Of a stretch of 64,000 bases of DNA, positions 1 through 8,380 are shown in pieces. How positions within the stretch are numbered: position 1 is the first letter of the stretch; the number at the start of each line of letters is the position of its first letter. Source of the DNA: Acidobacteriota bacterium (lineage in GTDB: Bacteria > Acidobacteriota > Holophagae > Acanthopleuribacterales > Acanthopleuribacteraceae); assembly GCA_020637335.1 (NCBI GenBank), contig JACJWC010000015.1:76179-140178 (forward strand), in the 5' to 3' direction. The position numbers were made by a program, and so were the translations under genes. The notes under the pieces are model-generated. The model had not been told where the DNA came from. It saw only the letters and a program-made list of their open reading frames with translations, and searched no databases.

Positions 1-2
1 GG

Positions 3-2285
3 TTGATCCGCGATGCCAGTGATACCAAATCCAGAGTCGAAGGTCGCATTCGCGACGAGCAGGGCGTACCCTGTGCCCGCTGTCTCGTAGAAATTCGACC
101 CGAGAAACGCGCCTTTCCAGACCAGGTTCGCGAGAGGATCGGTTCGATAAAGCTGCTGACCGATGAAAAGGGTCGTTTTGCAAACGTGGATTTGCCTGCA
201 GGTCGTTATCTTTTGCAAACATATGGAGAGATTGTCCAGAATCAGCCTTTTAACCTGGGCAAAAATGAGGCGCTTCATTTGGAAATTTTGGTAGCGCATA
301 AGCGGCCAGCCATCCAGGAACGCGTGGTGGTTCCAGCCAGTCACACCTTGTTGAATACGGGTCTGAACAGCCAATTGGCCGTGATTCCCCGTTCTGAAAT
401 TGAACCCACCTCCCATTTTAATGACGATGCCTTTCGCCTCGTTGGCCAACTGCCCGGGATTGCAACCAACGATTTGAGTGCCGATTTCTCCATTCGCGGG
501 GGTGCACCGAAGGATGTCTTAATCGATTTTGATGGCGCCGAGTTGGTGGATCCCTACCACCTCAAGGCCATGGGTGGATTTTTAAGCATTATCGACTCAG
601 ATGAATTGGGTTACGTCCAACTGCATACCAGCAATTTTCCCGTTTTGTTTGGCAACAAAGTGGGCGGCGTTTTCCAATTGGAAACCCAAGACCCGTCCGA
701 GCGCTCCGTATCCTCGTTTAGCCTCGATTTCTTGAGCAGTCGAATCAAAACCTTGGGTTTGGCTTTTGACGATCGGTTGAGTTATTTGGTCACCGTTCGG
801 CGCAGTATTCTGGACTTTGCCTACGATTTGGCAACGGATTCCGGCGATGAACTGCACAGTCAGTTCGATGATCTCTACCTTAAACTCGGTTATCGCATGG
901 GGAATCATCACCTGAGCGCCCACGTTTTGTGGAGCGAAGAGCGCTTCAAAGTTTCTGAGCAATATCCGGATATTGCCTTGCCTGCGGGCGGCTTTGCTTA
1001 CGACTTGAACCGCGAACGCGGCCGCAGCGGCTATGCATGGTTGAAATGGAATGCCTTGTGGGGATCAGATCTTTCAAGCGAAACGGTGGTGTTGGCTGAC
1101 CAGTTCTCCAGTCACTGGGGTACGAAAGATTATTATGGACCGCGCACGGCTGAAATGGATTCCGATCGTCATTTCCGCCACTGGCAACTCAAGCAGGGTT
1201 GGCAATGGGTCCGCTCTGCAGATGATTTCTGGGACTGGGGGGTATATGGTCATTTTAGTCAGGCCGAATATGCCTATGCCCATCTCATTCTTGACCCCAC
1301 ACCCGACGCCCAAAATGTGGGCCAACGCGCTGTAGCAAAAGACGCAACCAGCACAGATTGGGGTGCTTATGTCCTGGAACGGCGGCGGCTGAGCGAGGCC
1401 TGGACTGGAGAGTGGGGCCTGCGCTGGGATCGTCAGGGTTTGACCGATGGCCAACAGGTGAGCCCGCGCCTCAACTTTCAATATCAACCGAGCGCTGGTC
1501 AATCGTTTGAATTGGGGTTGGGACGCTTTTCGCAACCGCATGCCTTACATCTTTTAGCGGTAGAGGACGGTCAGGACGCCTTTCAACCGGCCACCCGAGT
1601 GGATCAATTCAGTTTGAGTTATCGCCGCAACCTATCCGTCTGGACCTGGCGCATCGCAGCCTACTATCACGCGATTCATGACCCCCAGGTGCGTTTCGAA
1701 AATTTCCTGCGGCCGGGCGAGTTCCAAGGTCAATTGGAATCGGACCGGATCCGCATTGAACCGGAGTCCTCAAGGGCCTTCGGATTTGAATGGCAACTCT
1801 CGGGCAAAGCAAGGCTTTGGTCCTGGTCCGCCAACTACACCTATGCCCGAATTGAGGATCAGTGGGCTGGAAAACGTTATCCTAGACCGTGGGACCAGCC
1901 GCATGCGGCCAATTTTTCACTCACCCGACGCTCCGCGCATGGTTGGGACATTAATCTCAATGGCATTTGGCATTCTGGTTGGCCGACAACTTCTTTGGAT
2001 CTGGATACAAGCCAGGAGCCTTATGTGGTGACCATTGGTCCGTTGTACGATGGACGACTCCCGAATTACCACCGCATGGATCTGCGCTTGAACAAAACCT
2101 TTGCCTGGAAACGCACTGCTTGCCGTTTCTACCTGGACCTGTTCAACCTCTACAATCACAACAACATCCGCGCTTATGACGAGCTGTACTGGTTTTTCAA
2201 CGGTAGTGGCCAACTCCAAATCAATCGCGACTACGAACAATGGTTACCGCGTGTCCCTTCGTTTGGATTTTCGGTTCGGTTCTGA
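3..2285 (+). CDS. TonB-dependent outer-membrane receptor (5' end possibly outside window)
   Basis: This is a predicted outer-membrane beta-barrel that takes up a ligand using TonB energy; the substrate is unknown. Residues about 10-95 resemble a carboxypeptidase regulatory-like (transthyretin-type) fold. Residues about 100-235 form a plug with the SIRGG motif, and the rest is rich in the aromatic alternating strands of a TonB barrel. It ends in Phe (SFGFSVRF), as expected for BAM-inserted proteins. No signal peptide is visible and the only start is a TTG two bases into the window, so the true start may lie upstream. It is clearly paralogous to the receptor at 4419-6683: plug and C-terminus align motif by motif. 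Confidence 0.85.
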   Translation: MIRDASDTKSRVEGRIRDEQGVPCARCLVEIRPEKRAFPDQVRERIGSIKLLTDEKGRFANVDLPAGRYLLQTYGEIVQNQPFNLGKNEALHLEILVAHKRPAIQERVVVPASHTLLNTGLNSQLAVIPRSEIEPTSHFNDDAFRLVGQLPGIATNDLSADFSIRGGAPKDVLIDFDGAELVDPYHLKAMGGFLSIIDSDELGYVQLHTSNFPVLFGNKVGGVFQLETQDPSERSVSSFSLDFLSSRIKTLGLAFDDRLSYLVTVRRSILDFAYDLATDSGDELHSQFDDLYLKLGYRMGNHHLSAHVLWSEERFKVSEQYPDIALPAGGFAYDLNRERGRSGYAWLKWNALWGSDLSSETVVLADQFSSHWGTKDYYGPRTAEMDSDRHFRHWQLKQGWQWVRSADDFWDWGVYGHFSQAEYAYAHLILDPTPDAQNVGQRAVAKDATSTDWGAYVLERRRLSEAWTGEWGLRWDRQGLTDGQQVSPRLNFQYQPSAGQSFELGLGRFSQPHALHLLAVEDGQDAFQPATRVDQFSLSYRRNLSVWTWRIAAYYHAIHDPQVRFENFLRPGEFQGQLESDRIRIEPESSRAFGFEWQLSGKARLWSWSANYTYARIEDQWAGKRYPRPWDQPHAANFSLTRRSAHGWDINLNGIWHSGWPTTSLDLDTSQEPYVVTIGPLYDGRLPNYHRMDLRLNKTFAWKRTACRFYLDLFNLYNHNNIRAYDELYWFFNGSGQLQINRDYEQWLPRVPSFGFSVRF

Positions 2286-2780
2286 TTCCTCCACACGTCG
2301 GTGACGTCAGAATCGGGCGTGAAATCAGTCTCACCCGAGGACAAAACAGCACGAAGTTCAAACTTAAACTCCGAAAATCCTTCTCGCGGCCTTCGCGTTT
2401 TTTGGGGTTCTAGTACCGCGAGAAGCGCGAAGAAGCGCGAATTGGATGTACCCATCGATATAGTTTGTTGATTGTGGATGGTTTGGAAAGTGCCAAATAC
2501 ATCAATAGATCACGGGCCAGCAGTTGCAGGATTTTCCGCACACGAAGACACGACGCCATGAAAAAGAGCGTTGCCTGGGATTGTGGTGAAAAGCTTGAGG
2601 AGCAACAGGGTTTTCCACAGGGAAACCGGAGCCATCGCACTTCAATCCATTGATGCCGAATTGGGTGACCCTGCGCAAAGCTAAGGTTTTAGTAACGCGG
2701 GCCCTTCGGACCAGCTGTTTTGCTGACCCAGACATTAGGAAGATAGGGCCGGATAAGATTTAGCCGATTTACCTTTAAGC
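2286..2780. other. Non-coding stretch between receptor and Fic gene
   Basis: About 495 bases without a convincing gene. At about 2380-2440 there is a pair of short motifs rich in CGCGAGAAGCGCGAAG and its near complement, recalling the cttcgcgtcttcg-type debris seen elsewhere in the window. The open frames are short and have no family resemblance. No rho-independent terminator with a T-run was seen. Confidence 0.5.
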
Positions 2781-3785
2781 CTACCCGAGATGGGCAACAA
2801 TTTTTTGGCCTTCTTTGGAGATTCGATATTTTTGATTTGGGCTTCGCGGCTTTTGAGGAAGGGTCATTTCAATCCATCCCTTGGCCAGGGCGGGCACGAG
2901 ATAGGCTTTGCGGAAATGTTCGTCGTCCTTCAAGCCAAGCGCTGTTTTGAGCTGAAGTCGGCTCATCTCGCCCTGCATGGCGTAAAGGAGCCTAACTTCC
3001 GGGGTGGCTTCCGGGGCAGCTTCCGGGGTTGATGTTGTCAGGGTGTTCCAGATCATTTTTAACATGAAGGCTATGAAAGGACCTGAGTCGGCACGATCGC
3101 TGCTTTGCTTAATAGCGCGATAATAGTCGGCCTGGTGCTCAAAAATCAGGCTTTCTACTGGCATGTTGGCGAAAAGCGGATTCCAGTTGGCCAGAATGAG
3201 ACTTTGCCACAATCGGCCCATGCGACCATTTCCGTCAGCAAAAGGGTGAATGAATTCAAATTCATAGTGAAAAATAGAGCTTGCCAGAAGCGGGTGAATG
3301 TCCGTCGTGGCCAACCAGGCAAAAAGGTCCTGCATGAGTTGGGGCACACGCTCTGAAGGCGGAGCCATGTGGATGACGAGTTGGCCTGTCATTACACCGA
3401 CACCGCTACTTCTATTCCGACCAAGCTCATCTATGAGGCCTGACATCAAAATCCGATGTGCATCCAGTAAGTCGGCTGGTGAATGGGGATCCCAATTTTC
3501 AAATCGGTCATAGGCGGCCAAGGCATTTTTCACTTCCTGGACTTCTCGTGGTGGTGCTATTACCCGCTTTCCTTCGAGTATGGCGGAGATTTGAGCCTCA
3601 CTCATGGTGTTGCCTTCAATCGCCAGAGAACCGTGAATGGTTCGAATACGGTTGATCCGCCGTAAGCGCAGGCTATTGCTTTGCCTTGTGATTTGGGTCA
3701 ATTGCCCGAGGAGCTCGCAAATAGAGGCGACCTGATTCAGAATTTCTGGCGTGATGGTGTAGGGTGGTTGATACGTCATTGGCAC
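2781..3785 (-). CDS. Fic family protein (putative AMP-transferase)
   Basis: Fic-domain enzymes usually transfer AMP from ATP to a hydroxyl side chain of a target protein. The core motif HPFADGNGRMGR lies at residues 180-191 with catalytic His180 and the phosphate-binding GNGR intact. An N-terminal inhibitory motif of the S/T-x-x-x-E-G/N type is present (S53, E57, G58), which points to an autoinhibited class II Fic. Residues about 245-334 look like a C-terminal winged helix after a PEATPE-rich linker. The start is GTG at 3785 or ATG at 3779; the latter is equally plausible. The gene stands alone between the two receptors on the opposite strand. No antitoxin gene is adjacent, consistent with built-in inhibition. 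Confidence 0.9.
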   Translation of the reverse strand: MPMTYQPPYTITPEILNQVASICELLGQLTQITRQSNSLRLRRINRIRTIHGSLAIEGNTMSEAQISAILEGKRVIAPPREVQEVKNALAAYDRFENWDPHSPADLLDAHRILMSGLIDELGRNRSSGVGVMTGQLVIHMAPPSERVPQLMQDLFAWLATTDIHPLLASSIFHYEFEFIHPFADGNGRMGRLWQSLILANWNPLFANMPVESLIFEHQADYYRAIKQSSDRADSGPFIAFMLKMIWNTLTTSTPEAAPEATPEVRLLYAMQGEMSRLQLKTALGLKDDEHFRKAYLVPALAKGWIEMTLPQKPRSPNQKYRISKEGQKIVAHLG

Positions 3786-4418
3786 TCTTGAAATGGATAT
3801 CCCGACTGGTTGACTATGGAAACGCGGGCCACCTGAGAATTTTAATTCTATCCCTTTTGCTGATTGAAACGGTGCCGCTTACAGGGCACGAAAGGTTTTG
3901 GGAATCTCAATCCTGGCCTACGATTCACTCGCGGCGTTCGTTATCCTTGACCACGGCTATCCCCGTTTCGGCCCTTCAGGCCGGTAAATGGGAAGGATTC
4001 ACCCACAATCCATGTAGCGTTATTTATCCTTCCCCAACCGCCTCCGATTGGAGATCCCAACACGCGAATCCTTATTCCGGAAAGACCAAATGAGTGACGC
4101 CTGAGGATCGGCTCAAAGGTTAATACGAACTCTTTTTCGCGGAATTTCGCGTTTTTCGCGGTTGAAATCAGGTTAAGGCCGCCCAAAAATCCAATTGACA
4201 CGTCAGCCCTTCAAATGCGGATTTCATCTTCTCCTCTGTTTCCATTTTTTTTCTGTGGATTCTGTGCCTTTTGGTGGTTTTGATCTGGCGGATGTGCGGC
4301 ATTGAAGCCCGCTAGGAGACGGTGCCTGGTTTTTTAAACGCAGATTTTTTTGGGTGTTACTCGGCCGTTAATCGTTCCTTCCCAAAATGGAGAGCGTGCT
4401 CTCTACCAAAGGAGTGTT
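3786..4418. other. Non-coding stretch with repeat E copy 1
   Basis: About 630 bases with no credible gene. It contains a family-E repeat (3969-4088), then short stretches of the tttcgcggaatttcgcg and ctgtggattctgtgcc type. The latter resemble gene-poor boilerplate seen around dispersed repeats. The last bases hold the ribosome-binding site of the downstream receptor. Confidence 0.5.
3969..4088 (+). repeat. Dispersed repeat family E, copy 1
   Basis: It begins with the hairpin CGGCCCTTCAGGCCG and ends with CCGGAAAGACCA. In between is the conserved block CCTTCCCCAACCGCCT followed by TCCCAACACG. Related copies lie at about 36462-36533 and 42867-42985. Confidence 0.65.
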
Positions 4419-6683
4419 ATGTTCGGTCTGTTGTGTTTTTTTGTCTTAGGCGGTGGCTTGCGCTGTGATGGGGTAGTGGTCGATCGCGAAAGCGGATCGC
4501 CCATTCGCGATGCAAATTTGGAAGTGAAACCGCTCGGATTAAAGGTTTTGGTTAATGCGGCAGGGTCCTTTCAATTTGAAGTTCCCGCTGGTTCTTATGT
4601 TCTTTCCGTTCGCGCGCCCGGTTACGCCGGCAAGGATATCGCCCTGTCCATCTCGGCGGAGACGCCCAAACAAACGATTCAGCTGGAGCGCCAGAGCTTA
4701 ATCGAAACGATGACGGTAATGCCCAGCACTTACAGTCTGATGGAGCAGGATCCAGCCAGCCAAACCGCGCTTTCCAAAAAACAAATCGCGCAAATGCCTA
4801 AGTTTGGAGATGATATCTATCGCCTGGTCGCCCAAATGCCCGGAACGAATGCCAAGGGTTTTTTGGCTCAATTTACGATTCGCGGCGGCCTGGAAAACGA
4901 AACCTTAGTCCTGTTGGATGGTTTGGAGATTCAGGAACCTTTCCATCTCAAGGATTTTGGTTCGGTTTTTAGCGCCATCGATTCGGAAGCGGTCGGTCGT
5001 TTGGATTTGTTGACTGGCGGGTTCACGGCCCAATACGGCGGAAAAATGAGTGGGGTATTGGATTTCCAATCCGCTGTACCCACGGAGAAACGCACGTCTG
5101 TGGGATTGAGCTTCAGCAATGCCCATTTTTTGACGGAGGGCAGTTTTGCAGGCGGATTGGGCCAATATTTGGTGTCTTTACGCCGTGGTTATCTGGACAT
5201 TCTGTTGGATTTGGCCGGTGCCAACACAGAAGAAGACGAAAAAATGGAGATTCCCTATTACGACTCGTTTGGCAAAGTTCAATACAGCTTAAGTGAACGG
5301 CACACCTGGGGCATCAATTATTGGTTATCTGACGACGAATTAAATTTTGTCGATCGGGGCGATGACGAAGCAGGCGAGATCGGGACGAGCTACGGGAGCC
5401 GCACTCTTTGGACCTACCTCAAATCGTTTTGGACGCCCAATCTCTACAGTCGAACCCTGCTCTTCGCAAACGAATATGAGCGAAACCGCATCGCCCAAGG
5501 CCAGAATTGGTTTAATGCGACCAATTCCTCGGTTGATGAGGATATATCCAGTCAGGAATGGGGTTTCAAGCAGGATTGGGAATGGAAGCCAAATGATTTT
5601 CAGCAATATCGCTGGGGCTTCCTGTTCCGCGACCAGGATGCGGATTACTACTACAAAAGTCATTACGAAACAGATGTGCCCATCTTCGGCGATTGGACCC
5701 GCGATCCTGTGTTCAATTTCACCAGAAAAGGGGAAAGCTACCAGGCGTATCTCTCCGCGCGTTTTCAATTGGGCAATCGCTGGGTGGCCGAGCTGGGTGC
5801 ACGTTACGAATCGGTCGATTTCCAGGATGATGCGTTGTTGAGTCCGCGTTTCAACTTGGCGTTTCAGGTCCGACCGGAAACGACGTTGCGTTTGGCCCTA
5901 GGCCGCTTTGCGCAACGCCAGGAGATTTTTGGCTTGCAAGTAGCCGATGGCATAACCGAATACGATCCAATTGCTTACGCCGATCATTATTTGCTGGCCT
6001 TTGAACAGACCTTGAGCCACCGCTTCAACCTCAAAGTAGAAGCCTATTACAAGGATATTCAGAACCTTTCAACCCGGTACGAAACGGTTTTCGCTTTCCT
6101 GGACCCGTTTCCGGAATGGCGTGATGACCGCTTCCCCCTGGCCGTAACCCAAGCCGAAGCTTATGGTTTGGATGTGGTCATGCAAGCCCAATTCTCGCCA
6201 AAGCTTTCGGGTTACCTGAATTATTCCTATGCAGTTGCAGAGGATGAAATCGACGGTGTGGCAACCCCACGTCGGTTTGGCGGTCCACACTTTGCCAAAG
6301 CCAGTTTGAATTGGGAGAAAAGTAATAAGTGGAATCTCCATTTGAATTGGACCTACACGCCGGGTCGGCGTACTCAGGACCTGTTTTTTGAGCAGGTCCA
6401 AGGCGAGGATGGAAGTGTTACTTATTTGCCGCAAATCGGGCCCTTATACAAAAAAGCCTATCCGGCCTACCATGCGTTGAACTTCCGCTTGACCCGAAAC
6501 TTCATCAAACCCAATCAGCGCGGCATGAGCTTTTTCCTGGATGTGACCAACGTTTACGGCAGGGAAGTGCCGTTGGGCTTTGATTACGAAATCTATCCGG
6601 TTGAGGGTGGGTATGCAGTGGATCGCTATACGGACGACAGTTTGCCCATCCTTCCGTCACTCGGATTCAGCTATGTTTTCTAA
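4419..6683 (+). CDS. TonB-dependent receptor, FecIR-associated
   Basis: This is a 754-residue outer-membrane receptor. The ATG at 4419 is chosen because an AAAGGAGTG ribosome-binding site precedes it and the protein then starts with a short signal peptide (hydrophobic FGLLCFFVLGGGL). The frame could open at 4350, but that would bury the signal. The order is a regulatory-like beta-sandwich (about 20-95), a plug with TIRGG and LLDGLEI (about 110-235), then a long barrel ending in SLGFSYVF. It converges with the fecR-like gene, the stops being only 4 bases apart. The ECF sigma/FecR pair facing it is the obvious candidate regulator, although in classical Fec systems all genes run in one direction. 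Substrate unknown. Confidence 0.88.
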   Translation: MFGLLCFFVLGGGLRCDGVVVDRESGSPIRDANLEVKPLGLKVLVNAAGSFQFEVPAGSYVLSVRAPGYAGKDIALSISAETPKQTIQLERQSLIETMTVMPSTYSLMEQDPASQTALSKKQIAQMPKFGDDIYRLVAQMPGTNAKGFLAQFTIRGGLENETLVLLDGLEIQEPFHLKDFGSVFSAIDSEAVGRLDLLTGGFTAQYGGKMSGVLDFQSAVPTEKRTSVGLSFSNAHFLTEGSFAGGLGQYLVSLRRGYLDILLDLAGANTEEDEKMEIPYYDSFGKVQYSLSERHTWGINYWLSDDELNFVDRGDDEAGEIGTSYGSRTLWTYLKSFWTPNLYSRTLLFANEYERNRIAQGQNWFNATNSSVDEDISSQEWGFKQDWEWKPNDFQQYRWGFLFRDQDADYYYKSHYETDVPIFGDWTRDPVFNFTRKGESYQAYLSARFQLGNRWVAELGARYESVDFQDDALLSPRFNLAFQVRPETTLRLALGRFAQRQEIFGLQVADGITEYDPIAYADHYLLAFEQTLSHRFNLKVEAYYKDIQNLSTRYETVFAFLDPFPEWRDDRFPLAVTQAEAYGLDVVMQAQFSPKLSGYLNYSYAVAEDEIDGVATPRRFGGPHFAKASLNWEKSNKWNLHLNWTYTPGRRTQDLFFEQVQGEDGSVTYLPQIGPLYKKAYPAYHALNFRLTRNFIKPNQRGMSFFLDVTNVYGREVPLGFDYEIYPVEGGYAVDRYTDDSLPILPSLGFSYVF

Positions 6684-6687
6684 AAGC

Positions 6688-7584
6688 CTATTCGAATCGG
6701 TAACCAGTCGGGGTAGCGACAACGTCACGATTGACCAGTTGGGCCAGGGTGGCGACCGATTGTTCGAGAACATCGGCCTGAAAACTCCCTGAAATCGGAA
6801 TCTCCCTATCCGCGGGCGGCACTTCCAAACGGATCGCGAAGTGCCGCTCCACTTCCTGACAGACGCGGTAAAACGGTTCCTGATCAAAGAAAAACTGATT
6901 GTGGCGCCAAGCCGGAAAGGAGGGATTGGGTAAAGGATTGGCCTGTTCCGGCAATTGGCCTTGGGCACAGCGAATGAAATCACCTTTCCGTAAATCCAGC
7001 GATTGGCCCGGTTGGGACAAAGAAGTGAGCCCTACCCAGCCTTCAACCACCCCAACCGTGAGCGTTTGATCTCGGGTCGATACATTGAATTGGGTTCCCT
7101 TAACTGTTACCAGGACCGAATCGGTTTTGATTTCAAAGGGAAACGCGCCTTTGGCGACCTCAAAAAAGGCTTCACCACTCAAGGTCAGGGATCGGTTTTC
7201 GTCTGGAAATCCGTTGTCCAGGACCAGGTTTGAATCTGCGTTGAGAAAGACTCGGCTGCCATCGGCCAGGGTCAAGGTTTGCGTTTGGCCCGGTTGGGTT
7301 GCAAAAGCGCGCGGCGGCTGCATCCACCATAACACTGCGGCCAGGAGGATGGCGGCGGCTAGGGCGAAAAGCGGCCATGTCCGCCGTTTGGGGCGGATTT
7401 CCTTTTGCGCTTCCTGCACCAACGCTTGCCATTGGGCCTCCAGGTTTTCGCCTGCAGGAAACGGGATCTGGTTGCTGGCTGACCACAGTTGGTCCAATTC
7501 TTTCAGGGAATTGGATGATTCTTCTGGATCGGTAGCTATATGCTCCTCGAGCCATTCGGGAGGGGTTTTGCGGTCTTCACTCAT
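6688..7584 (-). CDS. FecR family anti-sigma/signal transducer
   Basis: FecR proteins sit in the inner membrane, bind an ECF sigma factor on the cytoplasmic side and sense a receptor or envelope signal on the other. The 298-residue protein has an N-terminal cytoplasmic part (1-68), one membrane helix at about 69-87, and a periplasmic FecR domain (about 95-195, with LADGSRVFLNADS and LSGEAFFEVAKG). A C-terminal module resembles the short secretin/TonB N-domain (about 225-298). It lies 40 bases downstream of the sigma gene on the same strand, so the two are probably cotranscribed. Confidence 0.9.
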   Translation of the reverse strand: MSEDRKTPPEWLEEHIATDPEESSNSLKELDQLWSASNQIPFPAGENLEAQWQALVQEAQKEIRPKRRTWPLFALAAAILLAAVLWWMQPPRAFATQPGQTQTLTLADGSRVFLNADSNLVLDNGFPDENRSLTLSGEAFFEVAKGAFPFEIKTDSVLVTVKGTQFNVSTRDQTLTVGVVEGWVGLTSLSQPGQSLDLRKGDFIRCAQGQLPEQANPLPNPSFPAWRHNQFFFDQEPFYRVCQEVERHFAIRLEVPPADREIPISGSFQADVLEQSVATLAQLVNRDVVATPTGYRFE

Positions 7585-7624
7585 ACGGCCTCACACCTTC
7601 TTAACGAATGAAATCGGGATTTCT

Positions 7625-8179
7625 CTAAAGCAGATCGCGACATTTTTGCCTCAATACCTTCAGCGCCTGGTAGAGCTGATTTTCGACAGTTTTCTTGGTG
7701 ATCCCCAACATTTCTGCAATTTCACCATTGGATTTGCCTTCAAAACGGCTCAAAACAAAAACAATGCGACACTTATCGGGCAGGTCATCCTGAACGACCT
7801 GCCAAATTCGCGCTTGCAGTTGGTTGAGCTGGAAGGCCTGTTGTGGCGTCGGATTGGGATGTTGGCTAATCGATTCCACATGGGCCTGGTGGCGGATGCG
7901 CACATCCAGGTGTTTGTATTCGTCCTTGATCAAGTTGCGCCCAATTTGAATGAGATAGGCCAAAACGGAGGTGTCGGCCTGTAGGTTCTGGCGATTGCGC
8001 CATATCCTCAAAAAACACTCTTGGGCCAGATCTTCGGCCCTGGCTTGATCCTGGGTTTCAAGCCACAACGTCTTGACCAAAATGGGTTGATACCGCTCAT
8101 ACAAGGGTTTTAGTGATTCGATCGCGCCCGTTTTTAAGGCCTGGATCATATGTGAGTCACTCGGACCTGGACCAGACAT
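7625..8179 (-). CDS. ECF sigma-70 family RNA polymerase sigma factor (FecI-type)
   Basis: This is a 184-residue extracytoplasmic-function sigma factor. Region 2 covers about residues 20-90 (QDQARAEDLAQECFLRIWR). Region 4 with its helix-turn-helix covers about 115-170 (SNGEIAEMLGITKKTVENQL). It redirects RNA polymerase to a small regulon that most likely includes the convergent TonB receptor. It is the first gene of a two-gene unit with the FecR-like protein. The ATG at 8179 gives the normal length for the family. Confidence 0.92.
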   Translation of the reverse strand: MSGPGPSDSHMIQALKTGAIESLKPLYERYQPILVKTLWLETQDQARAEDLAQECFLRIWRNRQNLQADTSVLAYLIQIGRNLIKDEYKHLDVRIRHQAHVESISQHPNPTPQQAFQLNQLQARIWQVVQDDLPDKCRIVFVLSRFEGKSNGEIAEMLGITKKTVENQLYQALKVLRQKCRDLL

Positions 8180-8380
8180 TGAAGCCTTGAATTCCTTTTT
8201 TGTGCCAGATTCAGACAGTACCCTACCATTTTTTAACGTCAGTGCATTGAAAACATGTGAACGTCCTCTTCGGGTCTTCTTTTCTCCCAGGTTGATATTG
8301 TGTCGAACATGATAAAAGTGATAATTTCGGAAAAATTTTCAATATGATAAGGTTCGTTTTTTGAAATTGAGGGGCGTTTC
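8180..8380. promoter_or_regulatory. Divergent intergenic region between sigma factor and BNR gene
   Basis: This 200-base AT-rich stretch separates two divergent genes, so both promoters should lie here. A TATGAT hexamer at about 8342 could serve as a -10 for the BNR gene, but no convincing -35 was found. The assignment is by position, not by motif. Confidence 0.3.
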
